A DNA stretch of 37,451 nucleotides from Lentisalinibacter sp035655155 (GCA_035655155.1 DASRVH010000130.1:1-37451), one strand, 5' to 3'. Positions 7,332 through 15,797 are shown, numbered from the stretch's first letter. A program made the numbers and translations. The notes: generated from the letters alone by a model not told the origin.

Positions 7332-9370
7332 TCCGGCGGATATCGCTGCAGCCAGGCGAGGATGTGGTCCACCTTCGCGATGAGCTGGCTCGGCCGGCGC
7401 GCAATGTTGTGGGCCGCGCCCGGTATCTCCACCAGTGCCGTGTGGATGCCGCGGATCTTCAGCGCGCTGTAGAGCTGTTTCGCTTCGGATGGCGGCGTGC
7501 GCAGGTCGGCGGTGCCCACCATCACCAGCGTCGGCGTTTCGATCTCACCCAGCAGCGAGACGGGTGAGTACTGCATGTATTCCTCGATGCTCTCCCAGGG
7601 CTGACCCGGATAGCGATAGTCCGCGTACTTGTAGTAGTTGTCGGCGGTCAGCGTCTTGCTGATCCAGTTCATCACCGGCTTGATGACCGCGGCGGCCCGA
7701 AAGCGGTCGGTGTTGCCGACGATCCAGGCCGTCATGGTCCCGCCCGCGCTGCCGCCGGTAACGTAGAGGCTGCCTTCGGCGGCGATGCCGGCTTCGACGA
7801 GGGCGTCGACGCCGTCCATGATGTCCTGGTAATCGCCTCCGGGGTAGTCGTGGTATAGCAGGTTGCCGAACTCCTCGCCGTAGCCTGTGCTGCCTCGCGG
7901 ATTGGGGTAGAACACCACGTAGCCCGCCGCCGCGTAGAGCTGTATCTCGGGGGAGAACACCGGGCCGTAGTGTGAGATGGGTCCGCCGTGGATCTCGACC
8001 AGCAGCGGATAGTCCCGCTCGGGGTCGTAGCCGGGCGGCTTCACCAGCCAGCCCTGAATCTCCCGCTTGTCCAGCGTGGAGGGGTAGCGGAATTCCTCCA
8101 CCGGGCCGAGCGACCGGCCGCCCAGGACATCGGCGTTCAGGTCGGTGACCGCCGCGGGCGCGCCGCCCAGCCAGGAGACCACGGCGACGTCCGCCGGGCG
8201 CTCGGCGGTGGCGCGGGTGTAGGCGATCCGGCCGTCGTCGGAGACCGAGAACGACCCCCGCACGTACGGCCGCCCGATGACGGTGCCGCCGACGTTTTCC
8301 GCCATCACCCGGAACTTGCCGCCGAGGGTGGTGAACCCGATCCGGGTCACGCCCTGATCGGCGTATTGGAAATACAGGCCGTCGCCCTCCCGATTCCACG
8401 CCAGCCCCGAGACGCTGCGATCGAGGTCCGGCAACAGCTCGCGCCTGCCGCCGCCGTCCGCCTCCATGACGTACAGCCTGTCGACCTGATAGGTCTGCAC
8501 CTCGTCGTCGTAGCCCCGCCAGGCGATCAGGCTGCCGTCCGGCGAGATCACCGGTTCGGTATCCGGGCCGTCACGGTCCGTGAGCCGGGTGATCTCGCCG
8601 CCCGCCACGTCCACCCGGTAGATGTCGGACTCCACGAAATCGAGCTCCCAGTCCGGATTGCGGTTCGCGGAGAACACCAGCGAGCCGCCGTCGGGCGTCC
8701 ACCGTGGCGTGTCCTTGTGGTGGAAGGCGCCGGAAGTCACCTGCCGGGGCGTCCCGCCTTCGGCAGGCAAGACGAAGTAATGGTGGAAACCCGGCTCCAG
8801 GTAACCGCTGCCATCGCTCTCGTAGGTTACCCGTGTCGTGACCCGCGGCGTCTCCGCCCATTCGGCGCCGTCGGGCTTCGACGGCGCCTCCACCAGCGAC
8901 GGTGGCTCGGCCGGCACTCGCATGGAGAAGGCGAGCCGTGCGCCGTCCGGCGACCAGCTCAGCCCGGACGGGCTCGTCTCGAGTTGCGTCAGGCTCGCGC
9001 GCTTGCCGGATTCCAGCCAGTAGACGAAGATCTCGGCGCCGTCGTCTCCCGCCTCGGCCACGTAGGCAATACGCGTGCCGTCCGGCGACCAGGCCGGGCC
9101 CGACTCGTCGCGCTCGTCACCGGTCAGGGGTTCGTGCCGCTCGCCGTCGGACGCCGCGAGCCAGAGTCGGCCGACGCGTTGGTCGGTCATGATGTCCATG
9201 CCGTTGCGGACGTAGACGATATGCTCGCCGTCGGGAGAGATCCGCGGATCCGAAGCCCACTCCAGCTCGAATACGTCCATGCGCCCGAACGGGGGCTGCG
9301 GTGCGGCCACGGCCGCCACTGCGAGCAGGATGCTGACGGCGGCAAGGCTGGCGCTGACTGGTCTCGTCAT
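7328..9370 (-). CDS. S9 family prolyl oligopeptidase / acylaminoacyl-peptidase, exported
   Basis: 680 residues from ATG 9370; this start follows GGAGGAG about 12 nt upstream and begins a signal peptide (TRPVSASLAAVSILLAVAA). An in-frame ATG at 9484 would bury the signal. The N-terminal two thirds is a beta-propeller with repeated DPRISPDGEHIVYV- and PAWSPDGTRIAYV-type (TolB/WD-like) blades. The C-terminal alpha/beta-hydrolase carries the triad Ser541 (GGSAGG), Asp622 (GTADLRTPP) and His654 (GAAHNI). The family cleaves short peptides or acyl-amino acids; location here is periplasmic or secreted. Coupled to the small lipoprotein downstream. A second S9 peptidase lies at 26499-28523. Confidence 0.93.
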   Translation of the reverse strand: MTRPVSASLAAVSILLAVAAVAAPQPPFGRMDVFELEWASDPRISPDGEHIVYVRNGMDIMTDQRVGRLWLAASDGERHEPLTGDERDESGPAWSPDGTRIAYVAEAGDDGAEIFVYWLESGKRASLTQLETSPSGLSWSPDGARLAFSMRVPAEPPSLVEAPSKPDGAEWAETPRVTTRVTYESDGSGYLEPGFHHYFVLPAEGGTPRQVTSGAFHHKDTPRWTPDGGSLVFSANRNPDWELDFVESDIYRVDVAGGEITRLTDRDGPDTEPVISPDGSLIAWRGYDDEVQTYQVDRLYVMEADGGGRRELLPDLDRSVSGLAWNREGDGLYFQYADQGVTRIGFTTLGGKFRVMAENVGGTVIGRPYVRGSFSVSDDGRIAYTRATAERPADVAVVSWLGGAPAAVTDLNADVLGGRSLGPVEEFRYPSTLDKREIQGWLVKPPGYDPERDYPLLVEIHGGPISHYGPVFSPEIQLYAAAGYVVFYPNPRGSTGYGEEFGNLLYHDYPGGDYQDIMDGVDALVEAGIAAEGSLYVTGGSAGGTMTAWIVGNTDRFRAAAVIKPVMNWISKTLTADNYYKYADYRYPGQPWESIEEYMQYSPVSLLGEIETPTLVMVGTADLRTPPSEAKQLYSALKIRGIHTALVEIPGAAHNIARRPSQLIAKVDHILAWLQRYPPE

Positions 9371-9495
9371 AGGCTCTCGTCTCCTCCGGTTGTCCGCGGC
9401 CGGTTGCCAGAAAACGGCCCCATGATACCCGCTGTGTCGCGGCGCCGGAGCGCAGGGCGCTACACTGGCGCCACAGTCAATCATGAGGACGGATC

Positions 9496-10365
9496 ATGGC
9501 GGAACGCACGTTGAACCGGGTCATCCCCGGCGTGGAGACCTCCGACGGCGCCGGCGTCCGGCTGCGCCGCAGCCTCGGCGCCAGCGAGGCCGGCCGGCTG
9601 GACCCTTTCCTGATGCTGGACGAATTCGGCACCGACAACCCGGACGACTACATCGCCGGATTCCCGCCCCATCCTCACCGCGGTTTCGAGACCGTCACCT
9701 ATATGCTGAACGGCCACATGCGCCACGAGGACCACATGGGCAACGTGGGCGAGCTGACCGAGGGCGGCGTGCAGTGGATGACCGCCGGCCGTGGCGTGAT
9801 CCATTCCGAGATGCCGCAGCAGCGGGAGGGCCGCATGCGGGGCTTCCAACTCTGGATCAACCTGCCCGCCGCCGAGAAAATGAAACCGGCCGCCTACCGC
9901 GACATCCCTGCGGCGGACATCCCCGCCGTCGATATCGCCGGCGGCCGGGTAAAGGTCATCGCCGGCGAGGTGCCGCTGGAGGGCGGCCCGGTGACGGGCC
10001 CCATCCACGGCCTGAGCACGGAACCGCTGTTCGTCGACGTGGAACTGGCGGCGGATCACCTGTTCGAGTGCCCGGTGCCGGCCGGCCACAGCGCCTTCGT
10101 CTATGCCTACGAGGGAAGCATCACCGTCGGCCGCGGCGCCGACAGCCGGGAACTGCCGCCGCGCTCGGCGGGCATACTCGGCGAGGGCGACAGCGTGACC
10201 GTGGAATCGGTCGGCGACACCGCCCGATTCATCCTCCTGGCCGGCAGGCCCATCGGCGAGCCCGTCGCCCAGTACGGCCCCTTCGTCATGAACACCCGCG
10301 AGGAGATCGAGCAGGCCATCGCCGACTACCGCAGCGGCGCGCTCGTCGAATACGCGGAGCGCTGA
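9496..10365 (+). CDS. Pirin family protein
   Basis: 289 residues, bicupin. The N-terminal cupin holds the pirin metal ligands His59 and His61 (PHPHRGFETVTY), His103 and Glu105 (GVIHSEMP). The C-terminal cupin (LFECPVPAGHSAFVYAYEG region) lacks ligands, as is normal. Pirins bind Fe and act as quercetin dioxygenases or redox-sensing cofactors; which applies here is unknown. Cytosolic. It is divergent from the S9 peptidase with 125 bp between the starts. A TACACT sequence at 9461-9466 could be a -10 element. An enoyl-CoA hydratase-like gene follows 18 bp downstream. Confidence 0.93.
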   Translation: MAERTLNRVIPGVETSDGAGVRLRRSLGASEAGRLDPFLMLDEFGTDNPDDYIAGFPPHPHRGFETVTYMLNGHMRHEDHMGNVGELTEGGVQWMTAGRGVIHSEMPQQREGRMRGFQLWINLPAAEKMKPAAYRDIPAADIPAVDIAGGRVKVIAGEVPLEGGPVTGPIHGLSTEPLFVDVELAADHLFECPVPAGHSAFVYAYEGSITVGRGADSRELPPRSAGILGEGDSVTVESVGDTARFILLAGRPIGEPVAQYGPFVMNTREEIEQAIADYRSGALVEYAER

Positions 10366-10371
10366 TTCTCC

Positions 10372-10377
10372 TATACT
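10372..10377 (+). promoter_or_regulatory. Possible -10 element (TATACT) for a leaderless transcript
   Basis: TATACT ends 6 nt before ATG 10384. If used, transcription would begin at or next to the start codon, giving a leaderless mRNA for the enoyl-CoA hydratase-like gene; there is also no Shine-Dalgarno there. No good -35 hexamer is found 16-18 nt upstream, so the call is weak. Confidence 0.3.
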
Positions 10378-10383
10378 GGCGGC

Positions 10384-11253
10384 ATGTACGAGACGCTGCT
10401 GTACGAGTCGGCCGACCGGGTCGCAACCATCACCCTCAACCGGCCCGAGCGGCTCAATGCCATCGACGAGGTGATGCCCGGCGAGTTGCGCCGCGCCGTG
10501 GAACGGGCGGATGCCGACGCCGACGTGCACGTGATCGTATTGCAGGGCGCGGGCAAGGGATTCTGCGGCGGCTACGACCTCGCCCGCTACGCCGAAAGCG
10601 AGGGTGAGGCCCACGGCACCCAGGATATGCCCTGGGACCCGACCCTCGACTACGCGATGATGTCGAGCAATACCGAGGACTTCATGTCCCTCTGGCGCGC
10701 CTCCAAACCCGTCATTTGCAGGATCCACGGCGCGGCGGTCGCCGGCGGCAGCGATATCGCGTTGTGCTGCGATCTGCTCGTCGCCGCCGAGGACGCCCGC
10801 ATCGGCTATCCGCCGGCCCGGGTCTGGGGCATCCCCACCACCATGATGTGGGTGTACCGGCTGGGGCTTGAACGGGCCAAGCGCATGCTGTTCACGGGCG
10901 ACCTCGTCACGGGCCGCGAGGCCGAGGCGATGGGACTGATCCTGAAAGCCGTGCCAGCCGAGCGCCTCGACGAGGAAGTGCGCGCGCTCTGCGACCGCAT
11001 CAAGGGTGTTCCGCGGAATCAATTGGTGATGTCGAAGCTGGCCGTGAATCAGGCGTACGAGAACATGGGCCTGCGCACGACCCAGATGTTCGCCAACTTC
11101 TTCGACGGCATCGCCCGCCACTCGCCCGAGGGTCTGTGGTTCCGCGAGCGCGCTCAACAGGTCGGTTTCAAAGAAGCCGTGCGCGAACGCGACTCCGGCG
11201 AAGCCATCGCCCCGGGCGCAAGCAAGCGCCCGGAGGACCTGGACCGGGACTGA
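10384..11253 (+). CDS. Enoyl-CoA hydratase/isomerase family protein
   Basis: 289 residues of the crotonase fold. The opening (YESADRVATITLNRPERLNAID) and the two oxyanion-hole segments, GKGFCGGYDL (about residues 57-66) and HGAAVAGGSDIAL (about 117-129), are clear. The two Glu residues of classic enoyl-CoA hydratase are not obvious: the first position reads GGSDIA (Asp) and the second PPARVWG (Ala). So it is a crotonase relative that may carry out another acyl-CoA reaction. Cytosolic, CoA-thioester substrate. The C-terminus has an extra charged tail (about 25 residues). Confidence 0.88.
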   Translation: MYETLLYESADRVATITLNRPERLNAIDEVMPGELRRAVERADADADVHVIVLQGAGKGFCGGYDLARYAESEGEAHGTQDMPWDPTLDYAMMSSNTEDFMSLWRASKPVICRIHGAAVAGGSDIALCCDLLVAAEDARIGYPPARVWGIPTTMMWVYRLGLERAKRMLFTGDLVTGREAEAMGLILKAVPAERLDEEVRALCDRIKGVPRNQLVMSKLAVNQAYENMGLRTTQMFANFFDGIARHSPEGLWFRERAQQVGFKEAVRERDSGEAIAPGASKRPEDLDRD

Positions 11254-11271
11254 CAGCCGGCCCGGCCCGGT

Positions 11272-12972
11272 TCAGCCCAACTCGATTGCGGCGCGGATCT
11301 CGCCCATGCGGCAGGACCGGGCGCGTAACGTCACCGTACCGCCGCCCTTGACCACCAGCGAGTGCCGGACCCGCCCGGTACTGCCCCGGCCGTAGGGGTA
11401 GTACAGCGCACCGGTGCCCTCGCCCGCGCCGCGCCCCCAGCCGTCCAGGTGACCGAGCGAGCGGCGCGGGCCGCCCTCGACCAGCTCGCAGCCGTCGCAC
11501 TCCACGTCGAGGTACAGCTCCTCGTTCCAGCTGAGCTTTTTCGCCGAACTCAACACGTAGCTCGACAGATAGCCCAGGTTCTCCACCGTGACGTCCAGCC
11601 GGGTGAGACCGCCGCCGAGGGCGGTGGTCTCGACCGCCCCGAAGCGCAACCGGGGCGCCATGGCCGCGACGCGCAGGAAGGCGGCCGCGTGCTGGTTGCA
11701 GATGCCGGGCAGAAGCTCGTAGGGCGGGTTCCACATGCCCACCCGCGGATCGATGCCGCCGAGTTCCACGGGACCGAGCTGCGGATGCTCGAAGCCGCGC
11801 CACGGGAGCACGGCCCGCCCGGCGTTGTGTTCGCGATCCCAGCGCGCGATCGCCACCATGTCCTCGCGATCGAGGTCGGTGTAGGCCTTCACGAACGGCT
11901 TCTTCCGCTCCAGGCCGACCTGCGCGAACAGGTCCCAGAGTTCCACCACGTAGCTGATGCAGCCCCGCTGGTGGTAGGCGTAGTCGGTGAGGTCGCCATG
12001 CAGCGGCTTGTCCGGCTCGTAGAGGAACTCCTCGTAGCCGCTGACCATGGGATAACCGGTGTGGGTCTCCAGCCATTCGCCCACCTGGCGGAAGATGGCG
12101 AGGTCCTCCTGGTCCATCTTCGCGTCCGGCTGGTGGCCGAGCGGGCGGATGCCGACGCCGCCGAAGGTGTGCAGGTTCAGCCAGGCGAAGATGTTCGGAT
12201 GCGCCGTGGTGAACTCGATCACGGCCCGCGACTCCGCCTCGCTGCCCGGATACTCGCCTGCACCGGCCTGTTCGTGGTCGGGCGCCCAGGACCAGGGGAA
12301 ATTCCGGTTCAGGTCGATGGGGCTGTCGGAAAGGAAGGACGGCGACGGGATGCTGGCGCCGTCGAAGTTCTCGATGACGCCCTCGGGGTAGAGCTTATAG
12401 AAGGGCCCCTCGTCGTCCACCGTGCGCAGCACCATCAGGTCCGGGACTTCCGTCGATGCGACGAATTCGCCGGTCGGGTCTTCCACGCGCATCGCGAGGG
12501 CGACGCCGTCGCCGTCCAGGTCCGCCGGCCGCCAGTACGAGCGGCCACCATCGGGCCGCCGGTCCCGGGTGTTGGAGCGCACGTAGCGGCACTCCTTCAG
12601 CATGCGCTCGGCGCCATCCGGCGAGATGCGCGGCATCACGTAGAACAGCACGTCGCGGAGCGCCTCGCAGACCGCAGCGGAGAGGTTGTGCGGCACCGTG
12701 CCCTCGGCATGGAAGCGCAGCATGTCCTCCGCGATGCCCAGCGCCACGCTGGAGCCGCAGAGCTCGGCGGCGTGCATGTTGCCGTCCACCCAGACGGCGG
12801 GGCGGGTCTCGTCGGGCCGCGGACCGACGGCGAGCAGCCAGAGCTCGCGGCCCTCCTCGCTGCGGCCCAGTGATTCCAGCCGGGCGATATCCGGCCAGGT
12901 CTCGGCCCAGTGCTCGAGCGTCGCCGTGAGCTCCTCGTAGGAGAGGTAGCGGTTGCGGAAGTCTGCCGTCAT
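11272..12972 (-). CDS. M14 family zinc carboxypeptidase
   Basis: 566 residues starting at ATG 12972 (TADFRNRYLSYEELTATL); an in-frame start 39 nt upstream adds nothing recognisable. Zinc-site motif HAAE gives His67 and Glu70; the third ligand is His268 (AWLNLHTFGG). DLNRNFPWSW at about 220-229 is the substrate-binding Asn-Arg motif and Glu344 (YVVELWD) fits the catalytic Glu. The C-terminal part (from about residue 440) is beta-rich (LTRLDVTVENLGYLSSYVLS) and may be an extra domain. I see no clear signal peptide, unlike the S9 peptidases, so it may be cytosolic. It converges with the enoyl-CoA hydratase-like gene. Confidence 0.92.
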   Translation of the reverse strand: MTADFRNRYLSYEELTATLEHWAETWPDIARLESLGRSEEGRELWLLAVGPRPDETRPAVWVDGNMHAAELCGSSVALGIAEDMLRFHAEGTVPHNLSAAVCEALRDVLFYVMPRISPDGAERMLKECRYVRSNTRDRRPDGGRSYWRPADLDGDGVALAMRVEDPTGEFVASTEVPDLMVLRTVDDEGPFYKLYPEGVIENFDGASIPSPSFLSDSPIDLNRNFPWSWAPDHEQAGAGEYPGSEAESRAVIEFTTAHPNIFAWLNLHTFGGVGIRPLGHQPDAKMDQEDLAIFRQVGEWLETHTGYPMVSGYEEFLYEPDKPLHGDLTDYAYHQRGCISYVVELWDLFAQVGLERKKPFVKAYTDLDREDMVAIARWDREHNAGRAVLPWRGFEHPQLGPVELGGIDPRVGMWNPPYELLPGICNQHAAAFLRVAAMAPRLRFGAVETTALGGGLTRLDVTVENLGYLSSYVLSSAKKLSWNEELYLDVECDGCELVEGGPRRSLGHLDGWGRGAGEGTGALYYPYGRGSTGRVRHSLVVKGGGTVTLRARSCRMGEIRAAIELG

Positions 12973-13009
12973 GGCCGCGATGCTACGGTCAGCCCGGACG
13001 GACCACAAC

Positions 13010-13052
13010 AAAAAAATCGGGCCCCGCGATCGGCCTCTCCAATCGCGGGGCC
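13010..13052 (-). terminator. Rho-independent terminator, minus strand
   Basis: Perfect 11-bp stem GGCCCCGCGAT (13020-13030) / ATCGCGGGGCC (13042-13052) with an 11-nt loop. Read on the minus strand it is followed by a run of seven T (A13010-13016 on the plus strand). It ends transcription of the lipoprotein gene 13158-13757 before the M14 gene. Confidence 0.9.
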
Positions 13053-13100
13053 GTCCTCTCAGACCGCCGCCGGGGGCGGATGCCGACGGCGAGTTACCCG

Positions 13101-13127
13101 GTCACCCCAGTCACCCCAGTCACGCGA
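13101..13127. repeat. Three tandem 9-nt repeats (GTCACCCCA)
   Basis: Two perfect copies of GTCACCCCA followed by the degenerate GTCACGCGA, preceded by the partial GTTACCCG. It lies between the terminator and the stop of the lipoprotein gene. Period and placement resemble the repeats at 15762 and 21254. Confidence 0.75.
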
Positions 13128-13157
13128 GCGGCCGCTGCGGCCGGTGCCGGCCACATG

Positions 13158-13757
13158 CTAATCGGCGGCGGCGAGACTCCGCTCCCAGGAGAAGAGCGCC
13201 CGGCTCGACTGCTCACCTTCGAGTCCCAGCCGGCTCAGGCGGTCGTCGCACTCCGCGGCGCAGTCATCGCTGATGGTGTAGCGGTCCACTTGCGCGCGCG
13301 TGCCCAGCAGGCCCCGGTCGAAGGAAGCCTCCAGCGTGATGGTACCGACGTAGCTTGCGCGGTAGCCCTCGGACACCGTGAAGGTGAAACCGGTGGGCGG
13401 CTGGATTTTCTGGCCCTGATAGCGGAAGCCGATGCTCGTCACCCGGTAGGTGCCCGGTTTCAGCGCCCAGGCGAACTCGCCGTCCCGGCCGATCCGGCCG
13501 ACGATGGGCTGCGCACTGCCGGCCTCGGCGAGGTTCAGGGTGGCCGAACTGGCGAAAATACCGTCACCGAAGGCCACCTCGTGACCGTTGCGCAGCAGCT
13601 CGAAGCGGCCGAATACCACGGTGGCGGCCGGCTCGCCGGTCTCGCCTGCAAGTTCGTCCGCGGAATCGATATTGCCAGCCGTCGTCGCACAGCCGGACAG
13701 GCCCGCGAGCAGGCAACTGCCTGTGGCTACGGCAATAAGGCGTCGCATCTTGTCCAT
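13158..13757 (-). CDS. Lipoprotein of unknown function
   Basis: 199 residues from ATG 13757, preceded by a G-rich ribosome binding site (seven Gs about 5 nt upstream). The signal ends in lipobox LSGC (Cys23). The mature protein has a beta-sandwich-like stretch (residues about 46-140) with the phrase LKPGTYRVTSIGFRYQG, as in carboxypeptidase-regulatory-like or DUF2846-type envelope lipoproteins, and a C-terminal helical tail with a Cys pair (DDCAAECDD). I do not recognise a defined family. It is transcribed divergently from the ribbon-helix-helix gene across a region with repeated TGTATATAC elements and has its own terminator, so it is probably a monocistronic target of that regulator. Confidence 0.75.
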   Translation of the reverse strand: MDKMRRLIAVATGSCLLAGLSGCATTAGNIDSADELAGETGEPAATVVFGRFELLRNGHEVAFGDGIFASSATLNLAEAGSAQPIVGRIGRDGEFAWALKPGTYRVTSIGFRYQGQKIQPPTGFTFTVSEGYRASYVGTITLEASFDRGLLGTRAQVDRYTISDDCAAECDDRLSRLGLEGEQSSRALFSWERSLAAAD

Positions 13758-13781
13758 GAGAACCCCCCCTTTGCATACCAA

Positions 13782-13906
13782 TGTATATACACTGTATATC
13801 ATTAAATACCTTGGTGTATATACCTGCGCTATCACACTGAGAATAGTGGCTTTCCACCGGTCTGCCCGTAGTCTGGCGAATCACTTGCCAAGCGAACGTA
13901 TATACA
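13782..13906. promoter_or_regulatory. Cluster of TGTATATAC operator-like elements between divergent genes
   Basis: The perfect 10-bp palindrome TGTATATACA stands at 13782-13791. Related copies are TGTATATCAT at 13793-13802, TGTATATACC at 13815-13824 and CGTATATACA at 13897-13906. Centres are 11, 22 and 82 bp apart, so the first three lie on the same helix face. The first three sit before the lipoprotein gene, and the fourth is 54 nt before the start of the ribbon-helix-helix gene. They are AT-rich islands in GC-rich DNA and could also contribute -10 sequences. The natural reader is the adjacent RHH protein; that is inference. Confidence 0.6.
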
Positions 13907-13959
13907 TTGAAATACCCTCCCGCGAAGGCGCTCCGGCGACAGACGCGAGGAGCGCAACG

Positions 13960-14163
13960 ATGACCTCGACGAGCGACGTGGCCAAAAAAGAAAAAGAAAA
14001 GAAGAAGAAAAAGGACGCGCAGCTCGTACTCCGCCTGGACAGCGAACTGCGCGATCGCTTCCTGGACGCCTGTCAGGACCTCGATACCTCGGCCGCCCGG
14101 GAAGTGCGGCGCTTCATCAAGCGCTTCCTGAAGCGCTACGATGCGGGCGAACTGGAAGACTGA
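13960..14163 (+). CDS. Small ribbon-helix-helix type DNA-binding protein with a Lys/Glu-rich tail
   Basis: 67 residues from ATG 13960; the frame is open upstream but the earlier part is low-quality sequence across the intergenic region. Residues 9-18 are almost only Lys and Glu, coded by an A/G-only tract. Residues 20-58 fit a ribbon-helix-helix (Arc/MetJ/CopG) domain: strand AQLVLRLDSELRDRF, helix A (LRDRFLDACQDLD), turn, helix B (SAAREVRRFIKRFLKRY). RHH proteins bind DNA as dimers through the strand and often repress their own and neighbouring genes. It faces the lipoprotein gene across repeated palindromes. The charged N-terminal tail is unusual and may add nonspecific DNA contact. Confidence 0.7.
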   Translation: MTSTSDVAKKEKEKKKKKDAQLVLRLDSELRDRFLDACQDLDTSAAREVRRFIKRFLKRYDAGELED

Positions 14164-14247
14164 CGGCGCCATAATCGCGGCAGACGGCGAAACCGCACGG
14201 CCGCTCTATGCGAATATCATGGTTTGGCACTGACGGGCCGGCACGCC

Positions 14248-15723
14248 ATGAGCAATACCGCGAGCATTACCACGAGCAAAGCCATCACACTCGACGAGAC
14301 CATCGAAGCGGCGCGCCCGCTGCACGAGGCGTTCGCCTACGTGTCGGACTTCGCCCGCATCGAGGAGTGGGATCCGGCGGTCGCGAGCGCCACGCGGGTC
14401 ACAGAGGGCGGACCCGGCGTCGGCGCCGAATACCGCGTCGACATGAAGGCGGGATTCTCGCTGCACTACCGGGTGGTCGAGTTCGAACCGGACCGCCGCA
14501 TGCTGATGACGGTGACATCGCGCCTGTTCACGGCCCGCGAGGAGATCGTGTTCGAGGCAGCCGGCGAGGGAACGCGGGTGCGCTACATCGCCAGCTTCGA
14601 CTTCCCCGCTCCGCTCGCCGCCCTGAACCGGCTGTTCCCGGCCGCCATGGACCGGGTGGGCAAGAGCGCGGTGGGCGGGCTGAAGAAGGCTCTGGAGGAC
14701 GACTTCGAGCCGCCGAGTGCCTCCCTGCTGACCGCCGCGGCGGATCGCCTCGTGCTGCCCGGCCTGTGGCGCTTCACCCGTCTCGGCTACTGCGCCGCGA
14801 GCCGCCACTGGAAACCGGTCTCCGCCTACCTGGGCGACCGCCATATGCTGATCACCGGCGCCACCTCGGGCATCGGGCTCGCTGCCGCGCGCGAGCTCGC
14901 GACGCTCGGCGCGGCGCTGACCCTGGTGGCGCGGGACCCGGACAAGGCCCGGGCGCTCGTCGCCGACCTGCGCGAGCAGACCGGCAACTCGGACATCGGC
15001 TACGAGATTGCCGACCTCTCCGTCATGGCCGACGTCCACGCCCTGTGCGACCGGCTGCTCGCCGCCGGCCGTCCCGTCGACGCGCTGATCAACAACGCCG
15101 GCGCGCTCTTCAACCCCCGGCAGGAGACGACGGAGGGGCTGGAGAAGAGCTTCGCGCTGCTCCTGCTCGCCCCCTTTATCCTCACCGAGCGCCTGCAGCC
15201 GCTGCTCGCGAAAGCCGAAGCGGCCCGGGCGGTGAACGTGCTGTCCGGCGGCATGTACACCCAGAAGATCCGGGTGGACGATCTGCAGAGCGAACGCGGC
15301 ATCTACTCCGGGTCGGTGGCCTACGCGCGTGCGAAGCGCGGCCTGATGATCCTCACCGAGGAGTGGGCCGAACGCTGGGCGGACGAAGGCATCGCGGTAA
15401 ACGCCATGCATCCCGGCTGGGCGGACACCCCCGGCGTGGAGGAATCGCTGCCCGGGTTCTACCGCCTCACGCGATATGTTCTGCGCCGCCCCGAAGAAGG
15501 AGCGGATACCGCCGTCTGGCTGGCCGCCGCCACCGAGGCGGGCGAAGTCTCCGGCCGGTTCTGGCTGGACCGCGAACAGCACCCCAGCCATCTTTCCTGC
15601 CGCACCGTCGAGAGCGCGGCGGAGCGCACGCGACTGCTCGCGCAGCTGCACGAGCTGATGGAGAGCACCCGGCCCGGCCTGGGTGGCGCGGTGGGCGGCG
15701 CGAAGCGCCGTGCCGCAGTATGA
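14248..15723 (+). CDS. Fusion of an SRPBCC (START-like) domain and a short-chain dehydrogenase
   Basis: 491 residues from ATG 14248 (an in-frame TTG at 14224 is less likely). The N-terminal 150 residues form an SRPBCC/polyketide-cyclase-type lipid-binding domain (AFAYVSDFARIEEWDP, GAEYRVDM). After a linker, residues about 200-480 are a classical SDR resembling DHRS12: cofactor motif TGATSGIG (about 203-210), INNAG (about 281-285), and catalytic Ser333, Tyr359, Lys363 (YARAK). No signal peptide. The likely idea is that the first domain binds a hydrophobic substrate that the SDR oxidises or reduces with NAD(P). The next gene, a subtilisin-inhibitor-like protein, starts 47 bp downstream. Confidence 0.88.
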   Translation: MSNTASITTSKAITLDETIEAARPLHEAFAYVSDFARIEEWDPAVASATRVTEGGPGVGAEYRVDMKAGFSLHYRVVEFEPDRRMLMTVTSRLFTAREEIVFEAAGEGTRVRYIASFDFPAPLAALNRLFPAAMDRVGKSAVGGLKKALEDDFEPPSASLLTAAADRLVLPGLWRFTRLGYCAASRHWKPVSAYLGDRHMLITGATSGIGLAAARELATLGAALTLVARDPDKARALVADLREQTGNSDIGYEIADLSVMADVHALCDRLLAAGRPVDALINNAGALFNPRQETTEGLEKSFALLLLAPFILTERLQPLLAKAEAARAVNVLSGGMYTQKIRVDDLQSERGIYSGSVAYARAKRGLMILTEEWAERWADEGIAVNAMHPGWADTPGVEESLPGFYRLTRYVLRRPEEGADTAVWLAAATEAGEVSGRFWLDREQHPSHLSCRTVESAAERTRLLAQLHELMESTRPGLGGAVGGAKRRAAV

Positions 15724-15761
15724 TGGGCGGCACGCATGCCGTCCCGAAGACCGGAATCTCG

Positions 15762-15797
15762 ATGTAACCAGTGGAACCAGAGAAGCCAGCGAGGCCA
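15762..15797. repeat. Four degenerate 9-nt repeats ending in CCA, overlapping a gene start
   Basis: Units ATGTAACCA, GTGGAACCA, GAGAAGCCA, GCGAGGCCA: CCA recurs exactly every 9 nt. The array contains the GTG start at 15771, so it is translated as a Pro-every-third-residue leader (EPEKPARP). Similar period to the repeats at 13101 and 21254. Confidence 0.6.

Noticed and set aside
13782..13824. LexA (SOS) box in the TATATAC-rich promoter region
   Set aside because: The E. coli-type box needs CTG-N10-CAG; no such pair at the right spacing is present.
13982..13990. A-rich slippery site for programmed frameshifting in the ribbon-helix-helix gene
   Set aside because: AAAAAAG is present but begins on a codon boundary, not in the X-XXY-YYZ phase needed for -1 slippage, and no second frame product is apparent.
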